Shown piece after piece: positions 27,301-34,472 of a DNA stretch of 64,000 nt. This DNA is from Acidobacteriota bacterium (GTDB lineage Bacteria > Acidobacteriota > Terriglobia > Bryobacterales > Bryobacteraceae). The DNA is taken from contig JACPNQ010000040.1 of the NCBI GenBank assembly GCA_016185425.1, forward strand, positions 62,001 to 126,000, given 5' to 3'. The notes below the pieces were generated by a model that ran no database searches, was not told the origin of the DNA, and saw only the letters and a program-made list of their open reading frames with translations. The first letter of the stretch is position 1. Each line of letters starts with the position of its first letter. The translations under genes and the position numbers were made by a program.

Positions 27301-27977
27301 GCTGGAACGATCCTTACGCCAACGTGCAACAGCAGGGCCTGTACTTCAACGACCGTCCGCACTTCTTCAAGTTCACCGGCATCTATGAACTGCCGTTCGG
27401 CAAAGGCAAGAAGTTCGGCGCCGGCGCCAACGGGTTTACGAACAAACTGATCGGCGGTTGGGAAGTCACCAGCTTCTTCACTACCGCCAGCGGCGAGCCC
27501 AACGATCTGCCCGGCAATGTCATCCAGCTAAAGGATCCCAAGGTTTCCAACGTCGATTGGAAAGCCAACCAGGTCCGCGGCTGGAGCCCCTGCGTGGCGC
27601 GCCTGTTTAATGACGGCACCACTTCCGTGCAGCCGTATTCCATCTCACTGGGCTGCTCCGCCAACGTCGCCGACGCGTCCTGGCTGATGCTTCCCAGTTA
27701 CGCCCCGCGCGCCACTCCGTCGCGCTCCGGCCAGATCCGTAAGCACCACGCCTTCACTCTCGATTCGTCCATCATCAAGAACACCCAGATCACCGAACGC
27801 CTCCGCATCCAGTTCCGCGCGGAAGCCTTCAATCTGTTCAACCACAACTACTTCGGCCGCGATAACTTCAACACCGACCCCAATAACCCCAACTTCGGCA
27901 CGGTGTTCCCGTCCCTGGTCTCCAACCAGAACACCTTCCCGCGCCAGGTCCAGTTGGGCATCAAGGCCTACTGGTAA
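24396..27977 (+). CDS. TonB-dependent receptor, Oar-like, with carboxypeptidase-regulatory-like domain
   Basis: 1193 residues, outer membrane. Signal VVSVLCLLAGGLLAQ is followed by a CarboxypepD_reg-like domain (ATITGRVLDPSGAHVPNVTL, about residues 24-105), a plug (VVDAVQEFVVQQNSYDAQYG) and a long barrel with many aromatic strands. The C-terminus VQLGIKAYW ends in Trp, the usual outer-membrane-insertion signal. These Oar-type receptors are expanded in Acidobacteriota and are thought to import oligosaccharides or other large substrates. AAGGGAGT is 5-6 bases upstream of the ATG. A terminator follows at 28001. The linked CRTAC1 pair is divergent. Confidence 0.93.
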   Translation: MSCTFRVVSVLCLLAGGLLAQEFRATITGRVLDPSGAHVPNVTLRAVNAATNETSTATSDTSGAYTIPFLRPGTYKLTASAQGFKVVNRENVIVQVGQIAGIDITLEVGAVTDTVNVTGEAALLETQTASRSGVVNSLAVSELPLNARNPFMLGTMMAGVVFRGAAIWQRPFDNGAIAEWSINGGRQSNNEFMMDGAPNNGQAGNNNIAYVPVVDAVQEFVVQQNSYDAQYGKTGGGVFNVVLKTGSQAFHATGWEFARRPWLDANTFQSNALPRPAGIKNTRADHTLDQYGFSVDGPVYLPKLLTKSSPVKLFYLGTFENYRERTPGPLTNSYPEPEMRTGDFSKLRNATGSPITIYDPIGGQVAANGDPIRNPFPGNIIPANRISPVAAAVTKYMPLPNAATTSGLQYSTANHRLPNYVANDKFYNLVLKFDWNFGDKHKAMFRHASNDRTEDRAVNGLDNVVGTDGQQPFQRINDAYVADWLWTAAPTLVINVRGSYNRFIEKGFGRANEAFDLTSLGLPARLISSLPGPTYFGRWENSGYSSLGRYQSFNFTNNYNLAANVTKIHGSHNMKMGIDLRRIHYIQQNSGNILQINGQRAYTQRIFNQGESTAGDAYASFLLGAVTGSLNYPVYPFNRQWYFAPYFQDDWKVSRRLTLNLGFRWDYNGAPDEKWNRQNRGFDATIASPIAGQISPANLALYPELRNLKGGFQFAGVNGNPTIAAKNDLNNFQGRFGVAFSMNDKTVFRGGYGLYYLNPNNNFLQTAGFSTPTPLVDSVDGGRNPLPGLLANPFPSGIAIPTGAGAGANTFVGRNNNWFNPNFNTPKAHQFSFGIQRQISPSSSLEVSYVGSRSTGLNTERAYNIPSLAFRKLCNPLEGGSVAYCDAQIPNPFQNIEAFRGTTHFTAATLSRFNLNRPFPQFSGDLLQQGLGDSNIWYNSAQVNYNQRVAGGLMIVTNYTFSKTVEKWGWNDPYANVQQQGLYFNDRPHFFKFTGIYELPFGKGKKFGAGANGFTNKLIGGWEVTSFFTTASGEPNDLPGNVIQLKDPKVSNVDWKANQVRGWSPCVARLFNDGTTSVQPYSISLGCSANVADASWLMLPSYAPRATPSRSGQIRKHHAFTLDSSIIKNTQITERLRIQFRAEAFNLFNHNYFGRDNFNTDPNNPNFGTVFPSLVSNQNTFPRQVQLGIKAYW

Positions 27978-28000
27978 TAACGGGTTTCAAACCTGAACAG

Positions 28001-28036
28001 CAAAACGGCGGCTCCGGAAGGGGCCGCCGTTTTGTT
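28001..28036 (+). terminator. Intrinsic terminator of the TonB receptor gene
   Basis: CAAAACGGCGGC (28001-28012) pairs with GCCGCCGTTTTG (28023-28034) around a GC-rich loop; TTTT lies in the right arm and TTG follows. It begins 24 bases after the receptor stop. Confidence 0.85.
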
Positions 28037-28043
28037 GTGCGGC

Positions 28044-28419
28044 ATGAGGCTCACTATAATGTTTGCGTTGTTGAGAATCTCCCGTCGACACTTCATCTCG
28101 CAGGCCGCTGTGGCGCTGACGCTTCCCGTCACACATAGCCCCGCGGCACTCGCCCAACCCTCTAAATCTTCAAAAACCCGCCTCATCCTCTTAGGCACCG
28201 CCGGCGGCCCACGCCCGCGAAAAACCAGGCGTCCCCCAGCACAAGTAATCGTCATCAACACGGCTCCTGGTTCGTCACCAGCCGCAGCCATCCCGTCCAG
28301 CCGCTGATCGACGGCGGATACCCCTACATCAACCATCAATGGATTTCCGCCGCTGGCGGCTCGTGGTCCACGATGGCGCTCCTCGCCGCTCTGCCAGCGC
28401 AAAAGGCGCGCCGCTAACC
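28044..28419 (+). pseudogene. Chimeric gene remnant: MBL-fold N-terminus joined to a squalene-cyclase-like C-terminus
   Basis: From ATG 28044 the frame reads a twin-arginine-like signal (SRRHFISQAAVALTLPV), then KTRLILLGTAGGPRPRK and RRPPAQVIVIN, which matches the first strand-loop of secreted metallo-beta-lactamase-fold hydrolases, and ends at 28305 without the HxHxDH metal motif. A second frame, from about 28250 to TAA 28417, reads HGSWFVTSRSHPVQPLIDGG and then NHQWISAAGGSWSTMALLAA, resembling the C-terminal end of squalene-hopene-cyclase-like or prenyltransferase-repeat proteins. The two parts belong to different families, so a deletion fused the ends of two former neighbours. Both halves are inert. 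Confidence 0.55.
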
Positions 28420-28490
28420 ATGGGTTGGCCCCGCACAATTTTGAGCGGAATTGTCTGCTCTCCCGCATTCTGATACCCTTTTACGAAGTC

Positions 28491-28910
28491 ATGCCGGGAA
28501 CTGTGGATACTCTGCTCGAGTCCAATCTCGAGAGCGTCGATAGTGCGGAAGCACTCTGTGTGGACGCCGCTAAGCAGCTCGGACTTGATGAAGATGCCGG
28601 CATGGATCTCGGCCTTGCCGTTCGCGAAGCCATGGTGAATGCCGTTGCTCACGGCAACAAATACAGCCCGAATAAGAAGGTCCGCTTGGTCCTCGAGCCC
28701 CGTGCCGACTCCCTTCGGATCACCATTGCCGATGAAGGCGAAGGCTTCGACCTGAATCGGGTCCCCGACCCCACGCACAGCGAAAATCTTATGCGCGGCA
28801 GCGGCCGCGGACTCCTGCTGATTCAAACCTTCGTTGACGAATTCACCGTCAAGAAAAGCGCGGCCGGCGGAGCGGAAGTCACTTTAGTTAAGTACGTTAT
28901 TTCTGACTGA
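28491..28910 (+). CDS. RsbW-like anti-sigma/ATP-binding kinase
   Basis: 139 residues, HATPase fold of the GHKL serine-protein-kinase type. N-box [11 protein letters not shown] (about residue 45), G1 DEGEGFD and G2-like [16 protein letters not shown] are clear. Such proteins bind and inhibit sigma factors or phosphorylate STAS-domain antagonists. The STAS gene begins 10 bases after the stop. ATG 28491 gives the length usual for RsbW/SpoIIAB-like proteins; an upstream in-frame start at 28425 is implausible. No sigma factor gene is adjacent, so the target is elsewhere. Confidence 0.88.
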   Translation: MPGTVDTLLESNLESVDSAEALCVDAAKQLGLDEDAGMDLGLAVREAMVNAVAHGNKYSPNKKVRLVLEPRADSLRITIADEGEGFDLNRVPDPTHSENLMRGSGRGLLLIQTFVDEFTVKKSAAGGAEVTLVKYVISD

Positions 28911-28920
28911 GGAGAAACAG

Positions 28921-29265
28921 GTGAGCGCGACGATTACAACTCGGCAAGTTGGTGATGTCACGGTGGTGGACGCCGCCGGCAAGATTACTCTAGGCGAAGG
29001 CGCCGCGTTGCTGCGTGATCAGGTTCGTAGCCTGCTCGGCGCCGGCAATCTCAAAATTTTGATCAACCTCGGCGAAGTTAACTACATCGATAGCTCCGGC
29101 ATCGGTGAGCTCGTCTCCAGTTTTACAACTGTCAGCAACCAGGGCGGGCAGCTCAAACTGCTCAACCTTACCAAGCGGGTCCACGATCTGCTCCAAATCA
29201 CCAAGCTTTACACCGTTTTCGAAATCCACGACGATGAAGCGAGAGCTGTCCGGAGCTTCTCCTAA
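28921..29265 (+). CDS. STAS-domain anti-sigma factor antagonist
   Basis: 114 residues, GTG start with GAGGAGA about 7-8 bases upstream. Fold of SpoIIAA/Rsb[21 protein letters not shown], the strand [19 protein letters not shown] with the phosphoacceptor Ser in DSSG (Ser at about residue 60), and [18 protein letters not shown]. The upstream RsbW-like kinase would phosphorylate this Ser to release the antagonist. Paired genes of this kind control partner-switching circuits in the cytosol. Confidence 0.92.
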   Translation: MSATITTRQVGDVTVVDAAGKITLGEGAALLRDQVRSLLGAGNLKILINLGEVNYIDSSGIGELVSSFTTVSNQGGQLKLLNLTKRVHDLLQITKLYTVFEIHDDEARAVRSFS

Positions 29266-29383
29266 GCGGCGGCGCATGGAGTTTCCGGGGGCCGCGAATT
29301 CCCCGGAGAATTTTCCTTCCGTACGGCCACTTCTATTTATGTAGCCCATCTGCGGGCTCACTCTAAAGCGAAGCTGCCGGCAC

Positions 29384-30088
29384 ATGGAAACTACTACAAA
29401 CATTCGACTCCTAATCGCGGAACCCCTTCCGCTCCTGCGGGAAGCTCTGTCCGCACTCTGCGCCTTCCGCGGCAATTTTCAAGTGGTAGGTCAATGCGCC
29501 GATGGCGCCGCCGCTCTCCGGCAGATTCTCGAGCTCCGGCCCGACGTGGCCCTGCTCGATCTCGACCTCCCTGAAGTTCACACTCTGGAACTCCTCCGCC
29601 GCGTCAGGGAATCCTCCTGCGATACCCGCATGGTTCTCATGTCCACGCGATCGGACCGCAAAACCGTCATCGAGTCCCTTCGTTGCGGCGCCCAGGGTTT
29701 TGTCCTGAAATCCGGGACTGCCCAGCAACTCTTCGATTCCCTTCGCCAAGTCCGCGATGGCGGCGTTTACATCTCCCCCTCCGTCGAGGTGGAAAAGATA
29801 TTCGGACCCCAGCGTGGCCGCCGTCTTGAGGACGATCCCATAGAATCCCTCAGCGCCCGCGAACATCAGGTGTTCACCATGCTCGTTGAGGGCCTCCGTG
29901 CCAAAGAAATCGCCGCCCGCCTCTCCGTCAGCCCTAAGACCATCGACACCTACCGTGCCAGCATGATGCGCAAGCTCGACATCCACGATGTCGCCGGTCT
30001 CGTGAAGTTCGCCATCCACCGTAACTTGACACCGTTGGCCCCTGCCGAAAACCTCCAAAGCCGCGCCGCGAACGGCGGGTTTGAGTAG
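29384..30088 (+). CDS. NarL/LuxR-type response regulator
   Basis: 234 residues. Receiver domain about 7-125: phosphoacceptor Asp in ALLDLDLPEV (about residue 58), switch Ser/Thr in MVLMSTRSD and Lys in GFVLKSGT. The N-terminal acidic pocket is AEP where ADD is usual, so one of the Mg-binding acids is missing. The C-terminal HTH about 150-215 reads LSAREHQVFTMLVEGLRAKE and LSVSPKTIDTYRASMMRKL. No kinase gene is adjacent; it follows the RsbW/STAS pair by 118 bases. Confidence 0.92.
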   Translation: METTTNIRLLIAEPLPLLREALSALCAFRGNFQVVGQCADGAAALRQILELRPDVALLDLDLPEVHTLELLRRVRESSCDTRMVLMSTRSDRKTVIESLRCGAQGFVLKSGTAQQLFDSLRQVRDGGVYISPSVEVEKIFGPQRGRRLEDDPIESLSAREHQVFTMLVEGLRAKEIAARLSVSPKTIDTYRASMMRKLDIHDVAGLVKFAIHRNLTPLAPAENLQSRAANGGFE

Positions 30089-30132
30089 TTGACTTTCGGG
30101 AAAAATGCTATCCTGGGTAGTTTGGGACAGTT

Positions 30133-30849
30133 GTGGATAAGCACGAACGCGAACAGTTAAAACATGACGTCTTTGTCGAGGAAGTTAGTCACACCATCGA
30201 CTACGCGGCGTCTCACAAGAAGCAGTTGAGCACGTATGCCGGCATCGCCCTCGCCGTCGTTGCCATCGCCGGCGGCTGGTGGTGGTGGTCCAGCAGGCAG
30301 GCGGCCGAACGTCAGGCTCTGCTTCAGGACGCGCTCCAGGATCAGCAGGCCGCTGTCGGCCCCGGTTCCAGCCCGTTTCTTCGCAGCTACCCCACACAGG
30401 TTTTGAAGGACGCGGCCATCGCCAAGTCTTTCGGCAACATCATCAACCAGTACCCGTCCAGCGACGAAGCCGCCATGGGGCACTACTACATCGCCATCAG
30501 CTTCGCCGACCAGGGAAAGTTTGCCGATGCCGAAAAGGAATGGCAGATCGTTGTCGACAAGGGCTCGAAAGATTACGCTTCCCTTGCCCGCTACTCGCTC
30601 GCGCAGATGTACGCCAAACAGGGTAAGGCTCCGCAGGCTGAGCAGATCCTCCGCTACCTCGCCGACAACCCCACGGCGCTCTTCTCGAAAGAAAACGCGC
30701 AGATCGAACTGGCCAAACTGCTCGCCTCCACGAAGCCCGAAGAAGCCAAGAAAATCCTCGAACCGCTTCGCCAGATGAGCACTCGAAGCTCTGTTAGCCG
30801 ATGGGCCATTACCGCCTACAGCGACACCAAGCCCGGCCCCAACAAGTAA
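30133..30849 (+). CDS. Membrane-anchored TPR protein (YfgM-like)
   Basis: 238 residues from GTG 30133. A cytosolic basic N-terminus (KHEREQLKHDVFVEEVSH) is followed by one helix AGIALAVVAIAGGWWWW (about residues 35-52) and three or four TPR-like units outside (GHYYIAISFADQGKFADAEK; YSLAQMYAKQGKAPQAEQIL). The architecture matches the YfgM/ancillary SecYEG chaperone-type family. Possible role in envelope protein quality control. It is followed by dgt after 4 bases. Confidence 0.8.
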   Translation: MDKHEREQLKHDVFVEEVSHTIDYAASHKKQLSTYAGIALAVVAIAGGWWWWSSRQAAERQALLQDALQDQQAAVGPGSSPFLRSYPTQVLKDAAIAKSFGNIINQYPSSDEAAMGHYYIAISFADQGKFADAEKEWQIVVDKGSKDYASLARYSLAQMYAKQGKAPQAEQILRYLADNPTALFSKENAQIELAKLLASTKPEEAKKILEPLRQMSTRSSVSRWAITAYSDTKPGPNK

Positions 30850-30853
30850 CCCT

Positions 30854-32008
30854 GTGAATCCCTCCGCCGGAAACGAAGGTCCCATCGCGCACCTCCGCTT
30901 CTGGCCCGAGATGACCCGCGGCCGCCGCTTCCCGGAACTCCGCCACCCCTACCGCAACGATTTCCAGCGCGACCGTGATCGCGTCATTCACACCCGCGCT
31001 TTCCGCCGGCTGGAAAACAAGACGCAAGTCTTCACGCCCGGCCTCTCGGACCATTTCCGCAATCGCCTCACCCATTCCATCGAGGTCTCCCAAATGGCCC
31101 GCACCGTCGCCCAGGCCCTCGGTGTCGACCCCGATCTCACCGAAGCCCTCGCCCTTGTCCACGACATCGGCCACCCGCCCTTCGCGCACTCCGGCGAAGA
31201 AGAGCTCGGCCGCCAGATGGCCCGTCACGGAGAGACCTTCGACCATAACCTCCACGCCCTCCGCATCGTCGAAAACTTCGAGCAGCGTTATGCTCGCTTC
31301 CCCGGCCTCAACCTCACCTTTGAGCTCCGCGAAGGCATCGTCAAACACTCCCGCGATCTCACCCCCGGCCAGAATCCGGATCTCGACGAATACCTCCCCG
31401 ATCTCCACCCGCCCATCGAATCCCAGCTCATCGATCTCGCCGACGAAATAGCCTACTCCACCGCCGATCTGGACGACGCGCAACAGGCCGGCTTCTTTCC
31501 CCTCGACGATCTCGGCAAGGCCGTGCCCGCCTGGGAAGATCTCTACGACACTGCCCAGTCCATGTACCCCGGCGCCCCGCCGCGCGTCCAGTTCCACGAG
31601 GCACTGCGCCAGATGATCGACCTCCTCGTCACCGGCTTCGTCGACGGCACCGCCGCCGCCTGCCGCGACGCCGGCGTCAAAACGGTCGAGGATGTCCGGC
31701 GCCACCCCGAGCGGCTCGCATGCCTCCTCCCCGGTGCTCGCAAAACGTGCCTTGAGCTGAAGCGCTTCCTCCGCAATCGCGTCTATCTCTCCAAGGCCCT
31801 CAATACCGAGCGTGAACGCTCCGTGCAGATGATCGCAGAGCTCTTCCGCTACTTCGAATCCGACCCCGGCCGCCTCCCCGATCTCTACCAGGAACAAGCG
31901 CGCACCCGCCCGGCCCACATCGTCATCTGCGAATACATCGCCGGCATGACCGACGGATACTGCCGCCGCCAATACCAGGAATTGATCGCCGATACAATGA
32001 ATAAGTGA
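30854..32008 (+). CDS. dgt: Deoxyguanosinetriphosphate triphosphohydrolase-like protein
   Basis: 384 residues, HD-domain enzyme hydrolysing dNTPs to nucleoside and triphosphate. GTG start. NDFQRDRDRVIHTRAFRRLE near residue 35, the metal-binding His in RNRLTHSIEVSQ, and the HD pair in LALVHDIGHPPFAHSGEE are intact. The length and the motif RRLENKTQVF fit the type-2 (dGTPase-like, no strict dGTP specificity) group. The stop overlaps the trmFO start by 3 bases (GTGA). Confidence 0.92.
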   Translation: MNPSAGNEGPIAHLRFWPEMTRGRRFPELRHPYRNDFQRDRDRVIHTRAFRRLENKTQVFTPGLSDHFRNRLTHSIEVSQMARTVAQALGVDPDLTEALALVHDIGHPPFAHSGEEELGRQMARHGETFDHNLHALRIVENFEQRYARFPGLNLTFELREGIVKHSRDLTPGQNPDLDEYLPDLHPPIESQLIDLADEIAYSTADLDDAQQAGFFPLDDLGKAVPAWEDLYDTAQSMYPGAPPRVQFHEALRQMIDLLVTGFVDGTAAACRDAGVKTVEDVRRHPERLACLLPGARKTCLELKRFLRNRVYLSKALNTERERSVQMIAELFRYFESDPGRLPDLYQEQARTRPAHIVICEYIAGMTDGYCRRQYQELIADTMNK

Positions 32009-33333
32009 GTGATTCTGTAGTCGTTCTCGGCGCCGGTTTGGCCGGCTCCGAAGCCGCGTGGCAACTCGCCCGGGCCGGCGTCAATGTAGACCTGTTTGAA
32101 ATGCGGCCCGGCCGCTCCACCTCCGCCCACCAGACCGATCAAATGGCGGAATTGGTGTGTAGCAACTCGCTCAAAAGCGAGGCCGAAAACTCCGCGCCCT
32201 GGCTATTGAAGCAGGAACTCCGCCGCCTTGGCTGCCTGCTCATGGACGCCGCCCAGGTTGCCCGCGTCCCCGGCGGCCAGGCGCTCACCGTCGATCGCGG
32301 CATCTTCTCGCAATTCATCTCGGAGAAAGTCGCAAGCCATCCGCTAGTCACGCTCCATCGCGAAGAGGTCCGCGAGATCCCCGCGGCTGGCATCGTTATC
32401 ATCGCCACCGGGCCGCTTACCTCGGACGCCCTCGCCCAGGACATCGCCCGCGCGACCGGTGTCGACAGGCTCTACTTCTACGATGCCATCAGCCCCATCG
32501 TCGAAGCCGATTCCATCGACTACTCCATCGCCTTCCGCGCCTCCCGCTACGGCAAGTCCATGGACGCCTCCGACGACTACGTCAACTGCCCCTTCGACAA
32601 GGACGAGTACAACACGTTTATCGACGCCCTCCTCGAAGCGTCCAAATACGATCCTCATATCCCTGAGGACAACACGCCCTACTTCGAATCCTGCCTCCCC
32701 ATTGAGGAGATCGTCCGCCGCGGCCGCGACACGTTGCGCTTCGGTCCTATGAAGCCCGTCGGTCTCACCGACCCGCGCACCGGCCGCTGGCCATACGCAG
32801 CCGTCCAACTCCGCCAGGAAAACCTCCGCGCCGACAGCTACAATCTCGTGGGCTTCCAGAACAGCTTGAAATTCGGCGAACAGGCGCGCGTCCTCCGCCT
32901 GGTCCCCGGACTCCGGGATGCGAAGTTCGTTCGCTTCGGCCAGATCCATCGCAACACCTACATCAACGCACCCGCCTGCCTGACGCCCACGCTCCAACTC
33001 AAGTCCGACCCGCGCATCTTATTCGCCGGTCAGATATCGGGCGTCGAGGGCTACGTCGAATCAATCGCCACTGGTCTGATGGCCGGTCTCCACGCCGCCA
33101 GCATCCGCAAAGGCATGGAACCCCGCCCGTTCCCCCGCGAAACAGCGCTGGGCTCCCTCTGCCACTACATCACCGGCGCCGATCCCAGGAACTACCAACC
33201 AGCCAACATCACCTTCGACCTGCTCCCGCACCTCGACGAACAGACGAAGAAAAAGTTCCGCCACGACAAACGCGCGCGCCACGCCGAAGTGTGCCGCCTG
33301 GCTGCCGGCGCGCTCGACGCCTGGAGCGCATAA
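32005..33333 (+). CDS. trmFO: Methylenetetrahydrofolate-tRNA-(uracil-5-)-methyltransferase
   Basis: 442 residues. Flavoprotein that makes m5U54 (ribothymidine) in tRNA with methylenetetrahydrofolate and NAD(P)H. The FAD-binding VVLGAGLAGSEAAWQLARAG starts the protein. MRPGRSTSAHQTD and LVCSNSLKSE (catalytic Cys region) follow. Near the C-terminus are AGQISGVEGYVESIATGLMA and GSLCHYITGADPRNYQPANI. GTG start overlapping dgt; the next gene begins at the last base of its stop (TAATG). Gram-positive-style and acidobacterial genomes use this enzyme in place of TrmA. Confidence 0.95.
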   Translation: MSDSVVVLGAGLAGSEAAWQLARAGVNVDLFEMRPGRSTSAHQTDQMAELVCSNSLKSEAENSAPWLLKQELRRLGCLLMDAAQVARVPGGQALTVDRGIFSQFISEKVASHPLVTLHREEVREIPAAGIVIIATGPLTSDALAQDIARATGVDRLYFYDAISPIVEADSIDYSIAFRASRYGKSMDASDDYVNCPFDKDEYNTFIDALLEASKYDPHIPEDNTPYFESCLPIEEIVRRGRDTLRFGPMKPVGLTDPRTGRWPYAAVQLRQENLRADSYNLVGFQNSLKFGEQARVLRLVPGLRDAKFVRFGQIHRNTYINAPACLTPTLQLKSDPRILFAGQISGVEGYVESIATGLMAGLHAASIRKGMEPRPFPRETALGSLCHYITGADPRNYQPANITFDLLPHLDEQTKKKFRHDKRARHAEVCRLAAGALDAWSA

Positions 33334-34226
33334 TGCCCGAGCTACAGGCGGAAATCACGAACTTCCTCGACGGACTCCGCCGCGAGAACGCCTCGCCCAA
33401 CACCATCCGCAACTACGAAATCGATCTCCGCCAGTTCGCCGGTTACGCCGCGCCCGCTGCTCCGCCGCTCGAAGAGATCGACCTCTTTCTTCTCCGCGAA
33501 TGGGTCTCCACGCTCTTTCACGACGAAAAGATGGCCGCGACGATTCGCCGCAAAGTCGCCGCTCTCCGTGCATTTTTCAAATTCACCCTTCGTCAGGGGC
33601 TCACCAGGAGCAACCCCGCCAAACTTCTCATTCTTCCCAAGCTCCCCAAGACTCTCCCAAGAGTCCCCACCGCGGAGTCGGTCAACAATCTTGTCGACGC
33701 CGTCGGCGACAACAACCTCGATCGCCCCTTCCCCAAACGCGATCGGGCGATTTTTGAATTCCTATACGGATGCGGCCTCCGCATCAGCGAATTGGCGGGT
33801 CTCAATCTCGAAGACATCGACACGAGCGAGCAGTGGCTCCTGGTCCGTGGCAAGGGCCGCAAAGAGCGCCAGGTGCCTTACGGATCGAAGGCGGCGGAGG
33901 CGTTAACGAACTGGCTCCCCGAACGCCATCCGCACGAAGCCGCCGAACGCGCCGTGTTTCTGAACTACAAAGGCACTCGCCTCTCCACGCGCAGTATCCG
34001 CCGAATCGTCGCCCTCTACGCGCGCCTGTTGGCAGGTGACAGCAGCGTCCATCCTCACACCCTCCGCCACGCCTTCGCGACCCACCTTCTCAGCGACGGC
34101 GCCGACCTCCGCGCGATTCAGGAGCTCCTCGGCCACGCCCAGCTCTCTACGACGCAAAAATACACGCAAGTTTCTCTGACGGATCTATTATCGGTGTACG
34201 ATAAGGCCCATCCCAAGGCGAAGTAG
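33333..34226 (+). CDS. Tyrosine recombinase XerC/XerD
   Basis: 297 residues from ATG 33333. SAM-like N-terminal core (EITNFLDGLRRENASPNTIR), then a catalytic domain with Arg in YGCGLRISELAGLN, Lys in GKGRKERQVP, the H-x-x-R box HPHTLRHAFATHLL, His/Trp-position LGHAQLSTTQKYTQV with the nucleophile Tyr. All six catalytic residues are present. It resolves chromosome dimers at dif with a partner Xer protein. The third gene of the dgt-trmFO-xer operon. Directly downstream starts a degraded region. Confidence 0.9.
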   Translation: MPELQAEITNFLDGLRRENASPNTIRNYEIDLRQFAGYAAPAAPPLEEIDLFLLREWVSTLFHDEKMAATIRRKVAALRAFFKFTLRQGLTRSNPAKLLILPKLPKTLPRVPTAESVNNLVDAVGDNNLDRPFPKRDRAIFEFLYGCGLRISELAGLNLEDIDTSEQWLLVRGKGRKERQVPYGSKAAEALTNWLPERHPHEAAERAVFLNYKGTRLSTRSIRRIVALYARLLAGDSSVHPHTLRHAFATHLLSDGADLRAIQELLGHAQLSTTQKYTQVSLTDLLSVYDKAHPKAK

Positions 34227-34227
34227 T

Positions 34228-34356
34228 TTCCCGGCGTTCGGCATTCTGGCGCTCACCAAGATGGACTGGAATAACGACGCCCTCTACGATCCGCTGCCCG
34301 TAACCTTAGGAATACGCAAAAACCATTGCGCGCGGGACGCCTACCTAAGCCTTTGA
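34228..34356 (+). pseudogene. 3' scar resembling the C-terminus of a prokaryotic Argonaute
   Basis: Directly after the recombinase stop, the frame of 34237 reads FGILALTKMDWNNDALYD and then PLPVTL. This is the pattern of the PIWI C-terminal end of long prokaryotic Argonautes (LxLTKxNWNxxxxxxxxPIT). After a single-base slip at about 34312 the next frame reads GYAKTIARGTPT before TAA 34346, again matching the family's terminal helix. Nothing of the MID or catalytic part is present. The piece is only about 40 codons, so it is a remnant that cannot be active. The call rests on recognition of this motif and needs a profile search. Confidence 0.6.
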
Positions 34357-34398
34357 TACATCGTGGCTTATCGTCGTTTGCGAAGATTGAGACAGCTA

Positions 34399-34420
34399 TT
34401 CTACGCATAAACGCGTAGAA
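34399..34420. promoter_or_regulatory. Operator-like palindrome O1 upstream of fic
   Basis: TTCTACGC (34399-34406) and GCGTAGAA (34413-34420) form a perfect 8-bp inverted repeat with 6-bp spacer. The half-site CTACGC recurs in the second palindrome at 34453-34471. It lies just upstream of the -35 element (34424). Confidence 0.7.
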
Positions 34421-34423
34421 TAT

Positions 34424-34452
34424 TTGAGCCTGCGGCGATTACCGGCTATAAT
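34424..34452 (+). promoter_or_regulatory. Near-consensus sigma70 promoter of fic
   Basis: TTGAGC at 34424-34429 and TATAAT at 34447-34452 are separated by exactly 17 bp. The transcription start would fall near 34459, inside palindrome O2, and the leader before the fic start codon (TTG 34473) is only about 14 bases. O1 ends 3 bp before the -35 and O2 begins right after the -10. Confidence 0.75.
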
Positions 34453-34471
34453 CTACGCAAGGAGTGCGTAG
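34453..34471. promoter_or_regulatory. Operator-like palindrome O2 overlapping the fic RBS
   Basis: CTACGCA (34453-34459), AGGAG, TGCGTAG (34465-34471): a perfect 7-bp inverted repeat whose spacer is the AGGAG ribosome-binding site. Centre-to-centre distance to O1 is 52.5 bp, five helical turns, so both sites face the same side of the DNA. In RNA the same palindrome could fold into a hairpin that hides the RBS. Confidence 0.7.
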
Positions 34472-34472
34472 T

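Noticed and set aside
24558-27362. Very long open frame (over 900 codons) on the minus strand opposite the TonB receptor
   Set aside because: High-GC codon-position bias opens antisense frames; the sequence is low-complexity Val/Gly/Asp/Arg-rich and the plus-strand gene is unambiguous. The same holds for long antisense frames at 13947-15407, 18602-20284 and 10809-10790-type overlaps.
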